Assembly (NCBI RefSeq): GCF_008330945.1
Contig: NZ_CP043489.1
Location: 3,483,501 to 3,547,500 of the forward strand
Length of the DNA: 64,000 bases
Origin: Labrys sp. KNU-23
Lineage (GTDB): Bacteria; Pseudomonadota; Alphaproteobacteria; Rhizobiales; Labraceae
Direction of reading: 5' to 3'
This document shows, piece after piece, positions 35,529-46,491 of this stretch. The first letter of the stretch is position 1. The number at the start of each line of letters is the position of its first letter. Both the position numbers and the translations under genes were made by a program. The notes beneath the pieces were generated by a model. It saw only the letters and a program-made list of their open reading frames with translations, searched no databases and was not told the origin of the DNA.

Positions 35529-35585
35529 GGTATTCAAAGCGCGAAAGCATACCGGGTTTCCTGCCGCGCACGCCGAGTGCCTGAA

Positions 35586-35630
35586 CAGGTTCCTCCTGAT
35601 CGAACCACAGGCTCGATCAGGAGGAACCTG
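35586..35630. promoter_or_regulatory. 18-bp perfect inverted repeat upstream of the CenR-like gene
   Basis: Arms 35586-35603 and 35613-35630 are perfect reverse complements around the 9-base loop ACCACAGGC. The right arm contains AGGAGG (35619-35624), a strong ribosome-binding-type sequence with no usable start codon just downstream. ATG of the regulator is at 35667. There is no T tract, so it is not an ordinary terminator. Confidence 0.6.
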
Positions 35631-35666
35631 CGGGATTTCAAACGCTTCCGCCTTCTGGGGAATCTC

Positions 35667-36353
35667 ATGTCCGGCAGTCGCAAAATTCTGATCGTCGACG
35701 ATGATAACGAGCTGCGTCAGGCCCTGGCCGAGCAATTGGCGCTCTATGACGAGTTCGAGATCGAGCAGGCCGAATCCGCAAGCCGCGCCGTTCAGATCGC
35801 CAAGTCGGACCATCTCGATCTGGTGATCATGGATGTCGGCCTGCCGGATATGGACGGGCGCGAAGCCGTCAAGCTTCTGCGCAAGACTGGCTTCAAATCG
35901 CCGATCATCATGCTCACGGGCCATGATTCCGACGCCGACACCATTCTCGGCCTCGAAGCCGGAGCGAACGACTATGTCGTCAAGCCCTTCCGCTTCGCCG
36001 TACTGCTCGCCCGCGTGCGCGCCCACCTGCGCCAGCACGAGACGAGCGAGGATGCCGTCTTCAACATCGGCCCCTTCACCTTCAAGCCGGCCTCCAAATT
36101 GCTCCTGACGGAGAAGGGCTCCAAGGTGCGGCTGACCGAGAAGGAAACCTCGATCCTGCGCTATCTCTATCGTTCCGGTCAGAAGGCGGTGCAGCGCGAC
36201 GTGTTGCTGCAGGAGGTCTGGGGCTACAATTCGGGCGTGACCACGCATACGCTCGAAACCCACATCTACCGCCTGCGGCAGAAGATCGAGAAAGATCCCT
36301 CCAACGCGGCCTTGCTGGTGACCGAGGGCGGCGGCTACAAGCTCGTGCCCTAG
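35667..36353 (+). CDS. OmpR-family response regulator, CenR/OtpR-like
   Basis: A 228-residue regulator. The receiver domain (1-120) has the acidic DDD at 11-13, phospho-acceptor Asp56 in VIMDVG and the KPF lysine near 106; residues 130-225 are the winged-helix DNA-binding domain (LTEKETSILRYLYR...HIYRLRQKIE). In Caulobacter and Brucella the essential CenR/OtpR regulator controls the cell envelope, and in Brucella it is next to a cyclic-nucleotide-binding protein, as here. Orthology is inferred from this pairing; no sensor kinase is adjacent. Confidence 0.8.
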   Translation: MSGSRKILIVDDDNELRQALAEQLALYDEFEIEQAESASRAVQIAKSDHLDLVIMDVGLPDMDGREAVKLLRKTGFKSPIIMLTGHDSDADTILGLEAGANDYVVKPFRFAVLLARVRAHLRQHETSEDAVFNIGPFTFKPASKLLLTEKGSKVRLTEKETSILRYLYRSGQKAVQRDVLLQEVWGYNSGVTTHTLETHIYRLRQKIEKDPSNAALLVTEGGGYKLVP

Positions 36354-36390
36354 GGCGTGTCGTCAGTTATGGTTTCACGGCGTGGGATTT

Positions 36391-36478
36391 CGTCATTGCG
36401 AGCGCAGCGAAGCAATCCAGTGTCCTTGAACAGCGGATTTTCCGGCTCCTGGATTGCTTCGCTGCGCTCGCAATGACG
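36391..36478. repeat. 30-bp perfect inverted repeat (family 2), copy 1
   Basis: Arms 36391-36420 and 36449-36478 pair perfectly (30 bp) around a 28-base loop; the arm core is GCGAGCGCAGCGAAGCAATC. It lies between the CenR-like and cNMP-binding genes. A second copy lies at 60328-60406. Palindromes of this type occur widely in Rhizobiales genomes. Confidence 0.85.
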
Positions 36479-36515
36479 GGCGAAAACGCGTTTTCCCCAA
36501 ACCCCAAGGCCGCAG

Positions 36516-36989
36516 ATGGCGCTCGAAGACGATATGGCATTGCTGGAAAGAGTGGCTCTGTTCCGCACTATGGACCGTGATGCCCTGCGCCTGCTCGCCT
36601 TCTCGTCCGAGACCAGGCGGCTGCGTGCCGGCGACACGCTGTTTCGCAAGGACGACATCTCCGAATATGGCTTCGTCGTCGCCTCGGGCGCGATTACCCT
36701 GATCGACGACGACGTCGCCACCGCCATCGTCGGACCCGGCACCCTGATCGGCGAGATGGCCCTGCTGTCGGAAACCCGCCGTCCCACCACGGCGATCGCG
36801 CGGGAGGCCAGCGTGGTGCTGCGCGTGTCGCGCCAGATGTTCAGGCGCACGTTGGAGGAATATCCGGCGACGGCGGCCCGCATCGCCGACGAGGTTCGCC
36901 GCCGTGTGCAGGACATGTCGAGCGAACTGGCCGGGGTGAAGGACCGCCTGCGCCGTATCGGCATCGACCATCATGACGAGGAAAGCTGA
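36516..36989 (+). CDS. Cyclic-nucleotide-binding domain protein
   Basis: A 157-residue single cNMP-binding domain without a DNA-binding part. The phosphate-binding cassette-like GPGTLIGEMALLSETRRPTTA holds the Gly-Glu and Arg-Pro/Thr-Ala positions, so nucleotide binding is plausible. The C-terminal helix is Arg-rich. It follows the CenR-like gene; a Brucella counterpart is described as a protein-kinase-A-regulatory-like subunit. How it signals is unknown. Confidence 0.85.
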   Translation: MALEDDMALLERVALFRTMDRDALRLLAFSSETRRLRAGDTLFRKDDISEYGFVVASGAITLIDDDVATAIVGPGTLIGEMALLSETRRPTTAIAREASVVLRVSRQMFRRTLEEYPATAARIADEVRRRVQDMSSELAGVKDRLRRIGIDHHDEES

Positions 36990-37140
36990 TTCGCTCGCTT
37001 TTCGTTCCGGTGCTGTTCACTTTCCTAAAGTGTTGGCTGCAATAGGACCAAGTTGTTCCGCTGCGGGACACGCACCTGTGCCGTTCAGCTACGGTTCAGC
37101 CGCTGCCTGCTAAATTCGACGCCCAGAAAGCCTCATTGTT

Positions 37141-37190
37141 TCGACGCGTCTTTACGGTGCCTGGCGTTATTACCGAGCCGTAAAACGCTC
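37141..37190. repeat. Two-hairpin dispersed element (family 1), module B only
   Basis: GACGCGTCTTTACGG...CCGTAAAACGCTC: a stem TTTACGG/CCGTAAA plus GCGT/ACGC. The stem bases differ from other copies (TTTGCGATTC) but pairing is kept. It is directly upstream of AAGGAG, the ribosome binding site of the next gene. Confidence 0.7.
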
Positions 37191-37204
37191 AAGGAGAGTC
37201 CAGC

Positions 37205-37555
37205 ATGAGAACGCCTATCGGGTTGATCTTCGCAGCTTGCTTTGCTGCGATTGGTTTCTTTGCGACCGCTCAGAGCTCATCGGCCATGCCCATCGCGCCC
37301 GCCGGCCAAACCAGAGCCGACGGCCAGGCGCAGAATAACGGCTTGGTTCAGACTATCCGCCATCGCCGTCATTGGCGTCCCTATTACCGCTACCATCACC
37401 GCCCCTATTACAGGCGCCACTATTACCGCCCCTATTATTATCGTCCCTACTACCGGCGCCATTATTATCGGCCCTATTACCGTCCCTATTATCGCCCCCG
37501 CTACTACCACCATCGGGGCTGGGGATGGGGCCATCGCCGCTGGCATCGCTGGTAG
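37205..37555 (+). CDS. Small secreted Tyr/Arg/His-rich repeat protein
   Basis: A 116-residue protein. The signal peptide is residues 1-27 (SSSAMP). The mature part begins QTRADGQAQNN and then consists of about 60 residues nearly all Tyr, Arg, His, Pro with repeats of the YYRPYYRRHYYRPYY type, ending with GWGWGHRRWHRW. It is strongly basic. Similar low-complexity secreted proteins exist in Rhizobiales without known role; nucleic acid, metal or wall binding is a guess. ATG 37205 has AAGGAG at a 7-base spacing; a clear terminator follows. Confidence 0.75.
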   Translation: MRTPIGLIFAACFAAIGFFATAQSSSAMPIAPAGQTRADGQAQNNGLVQTIRHRRHWRPYYRYHHRPYYRRHYYRPYYYRPYYRRHYYRPYYRPYYRPRYYHHRGWGWGHRRWHRW

Positions 37556-37590
37556 GAGCGCGCTTCGTCAGTCAAAGGCGACGTGGTTCG

Positions 37591-37618
37591 CGGGCCGGTC
37601 TCAGGACCGGCCCGTTTT
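37591..37618 (+). terminator. Rho-independent terminator after the Tyr/Arg/His-rich gene
   Basis: A perfect 10-bp stem CGGGCCGGTC-TCAG-GACCGGCCCG is followed by TTTT, 36 bp past the stop at 37555. Confidence 0.85.
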
Positions 37619-38248
37619 GCTGTCGAACGAGGTAGGTGATTCGGGCGCCCTTTGTTCCAGGCCCGTACCAGGCCTTAAGCTGCGTTGCCGGGAACCAGGC
37701 CGTATGACCCATTCGGGGAATTAATCCATGTCGCCCGGAAGGAAGTGGCTGCAACGTTTTCCTCATGGACGAAGGGAGGCAGATGCGAAGCCGCATTGCT
37801 CGGCGCGAGGCTTTCGGGGGATTGCGGAACGCGAGTCGGCGATTCGCTCTTGCTTCGTTCAAAGGTCGTTCCCAACATTAATGACCCACCACGAAACCCC
37901 GGAAGCCTGGCCCAGAATGGGAACGAGGTTCTCGTATTGCCGGCATTGGCCAGGCCCGCCCTTAACCCTGTTCAGACATGGCGCACCAATCGCGCATGCC
38001 TGCCGACGACAAACGAATGAAGCGGGAATTTCGCTCGGGCAGCGATTCGGGCGCTTTTCGTTCCAATGTCGTTCGGGGGGTTAAATTTCGCCCGTCCGCG
38101 CCCATATTTGCGTTTCATGGCGAGACAGAATGACACGTGTCTGGTACCAGAATGCAGGAAATACCCGCAAAGGCCGTATTTCCTTGACGTCGCGGGGCAT
38201 TGGGTGTCCGGCAAATCCTGAATCGGAGGCTTCGGCTTCCCCAACGGT

Positions 38249-38366
38249 TCTTGCGATTTGACGAAATCACGCCAAGTCGCAAAGGCGCTCTAGCCAATCG
38301 ATTGGATTGGCTTGGAAACAACGAGTTAGAGCCAGGAAGCGTTATCGCCAAACGCGCTTTGCTCTG
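38249..38366. repeat. Two-hairpin dispersed element (family 1), copy 5, reverse orientation
   Basis: Module B (TTGCGATTTG...CAAGTCGCAA), middle hairpin AGCCAATC-GATTG-GATTGGCT, then module A ending AAACGCGCTTTGCTCT. It is the leader immediately before the helicase start. Confidence 0.75.
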
Positions 38367-38396
38367 TGAAATGACGCCCGAAAGACCGCCGACTTG

Positions 38397-41918
<3,522 letters not shown>

Positions 41919-41949
41919 TCGCAGGAACCTGATTCGAGGAACCTGACTT

Positions 41950-42267
41950 ATGGACCAGGCCGGTAGCCAGGATCGTCTTCGGATCGATAAATGGCTCTGG
42001 CATGCGCGTGTAACGAAGACGCGCTCCCTGGCTGCAAGATTGGTGGCGGACGGTCATGTCCGCCTCAACGGCACCCGAACCGATACGCCCGCCAAGGCGG
42101 TCAAGCCGGGGGATGTCCTGACCATCGCGCTGGAGCATACCGTCAGGGTCTATCGCATCCTCGCGCTCGGCGAGCGCCGCGGCCCGGCCAGCGAAGCCCA
42201 GGGGCTGTACGAGGATCTCTCGCCCGACCCACCAGGCAAGTCCAAGGCCATGCCTGACATGGGCTGA
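41950..42267 (+). CDS. S4-domain RNA-binding protein (Hsp15-like)
   Basis: A 105-residue protein whose residues 8-65 form an S4 domain (RIDKWLWHARVTKTRSLAARLV...HVRLNG). It resembles the heat-shock protein Hsp15, which binds stalled 50S subunits with nascent tRNA. It is 31 bp after the helicase and probably in the same operon; this pairing is common in Rhizobiales. Pro-rich C-terminal tail. Confidence 0.88.
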   Translation: MDQAGSQDRLRIDKWLWHARVTKTRSLAARLVADGHVRLNGTRTDTPAKAVKPGDVLTIALEHTVRVYRILALGERRGPASEAQGLYEDLSPDPPGKSKAMPDMG

Positions 42268-42392
42268 AATCCCTCCTCGCGATCGCGGGCGGCCTTGCCT
42301 GCATCTTTCTTTCCACACGCGCCGTGGTCTCAAGCTCCTCTTCCGTTGGACGGGACCTTCCGATTCGGTCGATAATCCCTATATTCGTGATA

Positions 42393-42411
42393 GACAGGAT
42401 AGACTTCTGTC
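42393..42411. promoter_or_regulatory. Dyad upstream of the Rrf2 gene
   Basis: GACAG-GATAGACTT-CTGTC, a 5-bp inverted repeat with a 9-base spacer, lies 20 bases before the ATG at 42431. Autoregulation by the Rrf2 protein is possible; evidence is weak. Confidence 0.3.
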
Positions 42412-42430
42412 ACGCGGAGCAATCAGGGCG

Positions 42431-42877
42431 ATGCTGACGAACAAGGGCAAATATGGTCTCAAGGCGCTGGCGCATCTGGCCGGCCTGCCGGCGGGCGAGA
42501 CGGCGCAAAGCCAGGAAATCGCCGAGGCCAACCGCATTCCCAAGAAGTTTCTCGACGCCATTCTGGGCGAGTTGCGCGTGGCTGGCATCGTGCGCTCCAA
42601 GAAAGGCAAGGGCGGCGGTTACATGCTGGCACGCGAGGCGAGCCGGATCAGCGTCGGCAATGCCATCCGGGTCCTCGACGGACCGCTCGCGCCGATCGCC
42701 TGCGCCAGCCATACCGCTTATCAGCCTTGCCTCGACTGCCCGGATGTTCCAGGTTGCACCGTGCGCCTTTTGATGCGGCGCGTGCGTGACCTTTCCTCCA
42801 ACCTGCTCGACAACATGTCGGTGGAGGAGATGTGTCAGGCCGGTGGCGGGGAACAAGAGCTGACCTATTCGATTTGA
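42431..42877 (+). CDS. Rrf2 family transcriptional regulator
   Basis: A 148-residue Rrf2 regulator: HTH in residues 8-60 (KYGLKALAHLAGL, then KKFLDAILGELRVAGIVRSKKGKGGGY). The Cys-rich loop has four Cys (IACASH, QPCLDCP, GCTVR), as in IscR/NsrR/CymR-type members that ligate an Fe-S cluster. The target is unknown; the aldo/keto reductase 82 bp downstream is a candidate. A short dyad GACAG...CTGTC (42393-42411) lies upstream. Confidence 0.88.
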   Translation: MLTNKGKYGLKALAHLAGLPAGETAQSQEIAEANRIPKKFLDAILGELRVAGIVRSKKGKGGGYMLAREASRISVGNAIRVLDGPLAPIACASHTAYQPCLDCPDVPGCTVRLLMRRVRDLSSNLLDNMSVEEMCQAGGGEQELTYSI

Positions 42878-42959
42878 ACTCCCTGCGGCTGTTGAGCCTA
42901 AACCGGCATGGCTTCGTGCCGGGCGGGTCTATTTCTTGTCATGATCATGGAGAGCATTC

Positions 42960-43910
42960 ATGGAAAAACGTGCGATTGGACGGTCGGATCTTTCGGTTGC
43001 TCCGTTGGGCCTGGGCGGCAATGTCTTTGGCTGGAGCGCGGATGAGAAAGCCTCCTTCGCCGTCCTCGATGCTTTCGTCGGGGGCGGTTTCAACCTGATC
43101 GACACCGCGGATGTCTATTCAGCCTGGGTTCCGGGCAACCAGGGTGGCGAGTCCGAGGCCATCATCGGCAAATGGATGAAGGCCCGCGGCAATCGCGCCG
43201 ACATCGTGCTCACCACCAAGGTCGGTTCGGAAATGGGCCCCGGCAAGAAGGGCCTGTCGCACGACTATATCGTCAAGGCGGTCGAAGATTCCCTGCGGCG
43301 CCTGCAAACCGATTATATCGACCTCTACCTCTCGCACTGGGAGGATCCGGAGGTGGAGCTGGAAGAAACGCTCGCCACCTATGACGAGTTGATCAAGGCC
43401 GGCAAGGTACGCGTGATCGGCAATTCCAATCATAGCGCCAACACCATGTTCAAGGCGCTGGCCATTAGCACCAAGGAAATGTGGCCGCGTTTCGAGAACC
43501 TGCAGACGCACTACAATCTCTACGACCGTGCCGGCTATGAGTCCGAGCTCGAGGCCTTCTGTCTCAAGAACGAGATTGGCGTAACCAGCTATTTCTCGCT
43601 GGCGAGAGGCTTCCTGTCCGGCAAATATCGCAGCGAGGCCGATTTCGCCAAGAGCAGCGCTCGCGGCGGCGAGATGGCCAATTATCTCAACGAACGCGGC
43701 CAGCGCATCCTTGCGGCGCTTGATGCCGTTGCCGCGGCCAAGAATGCCACGCCCGCCCAGGTCGCCATTGCCTGGCTGATCGCAAGGCCCGGCATCGTCG
43801 CGCCGATCGCCAGCGCCACCAGTGTCGAGCAGCTTGCGGACTTGATCAAGGCGACGGAACTCAACCTGGGTTCGGGCGAAATCGAGCAGCTCACCAAGGC
43901 GAGCGCATAA
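42960..43910 (+). CDS. Aldo/keto reductase
   Basis: A 316-residue NADPH-dependent (alpha/beta)8 reductase. The catalytic pair is seen as NLIDTADVYSAW (Asp, Tyr), the Lys in LTTKVGSEMG and the His in YLSHWEDP. It is close in look to general stress-type AKRs (YajO/Tas-like). Substrate unknown. ATG 42960 follows GGAGA. Confidence 0.92.
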   Translation: MEKRAIGRSDLSVAPLGLGGNVFGWSADEKASFAVLDAFVGGGFNLIDTADVYSAWVPGNQGGESEAIIGKWMKARGNRADIVLTTKVGSEMGPGKKGLSHDYIVKAVEDSLRRLQTDYIDLYLSHWEDPEVELEETLATYDELIKAGKVRVIGNSNHSANTMFKALAISTKEMWPRFENLQTHYNLYDRAGYESELEAFCLKNEIGVTSYFSLARGFLSGKYRSEADFAKSSARGGEMANYLNERGQRILAALDAVAAAKNATPAQVAIAWLIARPGIVAPIASATSVEQLADLIKATELNLGSGEIEQLTKASA

Positions 43911-43995
43911 TTTTCGTCGCGATGTCGAAAGCGAACGGGATGGCGCGTCATTGTCGTGCCGGCGCATAATGCGCCGGCCGACATAGGAGAGAACC

Positions 43996-44352
43996 ATGCA
44001 GTTCGCAATCCTGATCTACAGTTCCGAAGAAGCCATGCTGAAGGCGGATCCTGCCAGCAAGCAGGCGATGCTGGCAGCCTATCAATCATACACGCAGGCC
44101 CTGCAATCGGCCGGCATTCTGCTGGGCTGGAATCGCCTGCGACCGACGGCGTCGGCAACCACCGTTCGCATCGCGGATGGCAAGACCCAGGTGCTGAACG
44201 GTCCCTTCGCCGATACGAGGGAGCAGTTGGGCGGCTTCTACCTCATCGATGTGGCGGATCTGGATACGGCGATCAACTGGGGCGCGCGTTGCCCGAGCGC
44301 CGCAGTCGGCACCATCGAGGTCAGGCCGGTGTGGGACCCGAAGGATTACTGA
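43996..44352 (+). CDS. DGPF (YCII-related) domain protein, ECF42 partner
   Basis: A 118-residue YCII-fold protein. It has the NGPFADTREQLGGFYLIDV stretch, a variant of the DGPF motif with Asn in the first position, and the N-terminal QFAILIYS strand. DGPF proteins are regularly encoded next to ECF42-type sigma factors. The stop is 19 bp before the sigma factor start, so they are cotranscribed. Role unproven; a sensor or enzyme in a stress circuit is inferred. Confidence 0.85.
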   Translation: MQFAILIYSSEEAMLKADPASKQAMLAAYQSYTQALQSAGILLGWNRLRPTASATTVRIADGKTQVLNGPFADTREQLGGFYLIDVADLDTAINWGARCPSAAVGTIEVRPVWDPKDY

Positions 44353-44371
44353 GCAAAGGCGGGATGGGCCG

Positions 44372-45613
44372 GTGTCATCCGCTCCCGCCGCCGAGCTTGC
44401 CGAAATCGTCGCGCGACGCAGCTATGGCAGGCTCGTCGCTCTTCTGGCGGCACGTTCCGGCGATATTGCGGGTGCGGAGGACGCCCTGGCGGATGCTTTC
44501 GCCGCGGCCCTGGAGCATTGGCCGGCGGGCGAGGTGCCCGCCAATCCCGAAGCCTGGCTCCTGACCACGGCGCGGCGCCGGCAGATCGACGCCGCCCGCA
44601 GGGCGAGGCTGCGCGGCGAGAAGGCGGGGGAGGTCATCCGCCAGGTCGAGGCGCTGGCGGAAGAACAGGCGCAGACGCCCGCCATTCCCGACGAGCGACT
44701 GCGTCTGATGTTCACCTGTGCCCATCCGGCTCTCGACGCCTCCGTTCGCGCACCATTGATCCTGCAGACGATATTGGGCTTCGACGCGGGCGCCATTGCC
44801 AGCGCCTTCCTGGTCTCGCCGGCAGCCATGAGCCAGCGGCTGGTGCGGGCCAAGCTCAAGATCAAGCAGGCCGCCATCCCCTTTCGCATCCCGGAGCGTG
44901 ACGAGCTGCCCGGGCGTCTCGATGCGGTGCTCGAAGCCGTCTACGCCGTATTCTCCGAAGGCTGGGCCGATCCGGAGGGGGCGCAGGTGCGGGAACGCAA
45001 TCTTTCCACCGAGGGTATCTGGCTCGGGCGGCTGCTGGTTTCGCTTCTGCCGGACGAGCCGGAAGTGCTCGGCCTGCTTTCCCTGATGCTGCATGCCGAG
45101 GCTCGCCGGGGCGCACGCCGCGACTGCATGGGCGATTACATCCCCCTGGAACAGCAGGATACCGGCCTGTGGAACGCCTCGCTCATCGAGGAGGCGGAAA
45201 GCTTGCTTGCCACGGCGGGCCGGATCGGGCGGATCGGGCGCTACCAGCTCGAAGCCGCGCTGCAATCGGCCCATGCGCATCGGCGTATCTGCGCGACCAC
45301 GGATTGGGCGGCGATCGCGACGTTGTATGAGGCTTTGGTCTTGCTGACGGCGTCCCCGGTCGCTGCCATCAACCGCGCCGTTGCGCTCGCCCGGCTTGCG
45401 GGGCCGCAAGCCGGACTGGTCGCGCTCGATGAAGTCGCCATCGACAAGCGGATCGCCGACTATCAGCCCTATTGGGCAGCACGCGCGGATCTGCTGGCAC
45501 GTGCCGCAAGGCCGGAGGAGGCCCGCAACGCCTATTCGCGGGCGATAGGACTGGAGAGCGACCCCGCCATTCGCCGTTACCTGCAGGGGCGCCTGGCGGA
45601 CCTGGGGGAGTGA
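44372..45613 (+). CDS. ECF42-like RNA polymerase sigma factor with C-terminal extension
   Basis: A 413-residue sigma factor. Residues about 10-75 are region 2 (YGRLVALLAARSGDIAGAEDALADAF), about 130-185 region 4 with the HTH, and the long C-terminal half (200-413) is helical with TPR-like repeats (YEALVLLTASPVAAINRAVALA). This make-up together with the DGPF gene marks ECF group 42, which has no anti-sigma factor; the C-terminal part is thought to control activity. GTG 44372 is the only reasonable start. Confidence 0.88.
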   Translation: MSSAPAAELAEIVARRSYGRLVALLAARSGDIAGAEDALADAFAAALEHWPAGEVPANPEAWLLTTARRRQIDAARRARLRGEKAGEVIRQVEALAEEQAQTPAIPDERLRLMFTCAHPALDASVRAPLILQTILGFDAGAIASAFLVSPAAMSQRLVRAKLKIKQAAIPFRIPERDELPGRLDAVLEAVYAVFSEGWADPEGAQVRERNLSTEGIWLGRLLVSLLPDEPEVLGLLSLMLHAEARRGARRDCMGDYIPLEQQDTGLWNASLIEEAESLLATAGRIGRIGRYQLEAALQSAHAHRRICATTDWAAIATLYEALVLLTASPVAAINRAVALARLAGPQAGLVALDEVAIDKRIADYQPYWAARADLLARAARPEEARNAYSRAIGLESDPAIRRYLQGRLADLGE

Positions 45614-45667
45614 GTGTGGGGCGAAGAAGCAGGCCAGCTATTATTGCTCACGCCTATTCTCAAGGTC

Positions 45668-45738
45668 GCGCAGTCCTTCCCCCTCGCCCCCGCCACCGCA
45701 AGAACGGGGAGAGGCTAAGGGAGAGGGGCCGCGCAAGC
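45668..45738. repeat. CCCCTCGCC-type intergenic repeat
   Basis: CCTTCCCCCTCGCCCCCGCC and GGGGAGAGGCTAAGGGAGAGGGGC form an imperfect palindrome between convergent sigma and phoB genes. Similar G/C-run palindromes (see 19153-19312) are common dispersed elements; a terminator function is possible. Confidence 0.6.
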
Positions 45739-45776
45739 CCCGGCGAAATGCGGCGAGCAATGCCGACGAACCGCCC

Positions 45777-46478
45777 TCAGGCCTGCTTGGCGAAGGTCTC
45801 GTCGAAGGAATAGCCGGCGCCGCGGACCGTGCGGATCGGATCGATCTCGCGGGTGCGGTTCATCGCCTTGCGCAGACGTCCGACATGCACGTCGACCGTG
45901 CGCTCGTCGATATAGACGTCGCGGCCCCAGACGCTGTCGAGCAATTGCTCGCGCGCGAACACGCGGCCCGGCGCCTGCATCAGGAATTCCAGCAGGCGGA
46001 ATTCTGTCGGGCCGAGGCGGATCTCGCGATTGCCGCGATGGACGCGCTTGGTCTCGCGGTCGAGGGAGATGTCACCGGCCTTGAGCAGCGATGCGACGTG
46101 ATCGGGCTTGGCACGACGCAGCAGGGCGCGTACGCGGGCCGAGAGTTCCGGCACGGAGAAGGGCTTGACGACATAGTCGTCGGCGCCGGTGGCCAGACCG
46201 CGTACCCGCTCGGTTTCCTCGCCGCGCGCCGTCAGCATGATCACGGGCAGGCGCTCCGTCTCCGGCCGCATGCGAATGCGCCGGCATAGTTCGATGCCGG
46301 ACAGTCCCGGCAACATCCAATCCAGCAAAACCAGATCCGGCACGCTTTCGCGCAAGCGGATCTCGGCGTCGTCGCCGCGTGCGACGCTATCCACCTCATA
46401 GCCTTCGGCTTCGAGATTGTAGCGCAGCAGCAGGGTCAGCGCTTCTTCGTCCTCGACGATCAGAACCTTGGGAGGCAT
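45777..46478 (-). CDS. phoB: Phosphate regulon response regulator PhoB
   Basis: A 233-residue OmpR-family activator. Receiver domain: acidic EDE at 9-11, phospho-acceptor Asp53 in LLDWML, KPF lysine near 105. DNA-binding winged helix (about 135-228): RLGPTEFRLLEFLMQAPGRVF...RTVDVHVGRLRKAMN. PhoB activates Pho box promoters under phosphate limitation. It is last in the phoR-pstSCAB-phoU-phoB row, 13 bp after phoU. Confidence 0.96.
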   Translation of the reverse strand: MPPKVLIVEDEEALTLLLRYNLEAEGYEVDSVARGDDAEIRLRESVPDLVLLDWMLPGLSGIELCRRIRMRPETERLPVIMLTARGEETERVRGLATGADDYVVKPFSVPELSARVRALLRRAKPDHVASLLKAGDISLDRETKRVHRGNREIRLGPTEFRLLEFLMQAPGRVFAREQLLDSVWGRDVYIDERTVDVHVGRLRKAMNRTREIDPIRTVRGAGYSFDETFAKQA

Positions 46479-46491
46479 GGCCTATCCCTTG

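Larger units (their letters stand above)
35094..35666. other. 573-bp intergenic region before the CenR-like gene
   Basis: The first 300 bp hold nothing I can support as a gene. The rest holds a family 1 repeat copy (35405-35528) and an 18-bp perfect inverted repeat (35586-35630). The long leader and strong hairpin suggest regulation of the response regulator. Confidence 0.6.
37556..38396. other. 841-bp region without a supported gene
   Basis: After the terminator the stretch to about 38240 has only short, basic, low-quality open frames (for example 37685-38020 and 37728-38084) without start signals or family likeness. Possibly degraded former coding sequence or an unseen RNA. The last 150 bp hold a family 1 repeat copy before the helicase gene. 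Confidence 0.55.

Noticed and set aside
37685..38084. Small genes in the 841-bp gap (37685-38020 and 37728-38084)
   Set aside because: No good ribosome binding site, overlapping frames, unusual basic composition and no recognisable family.
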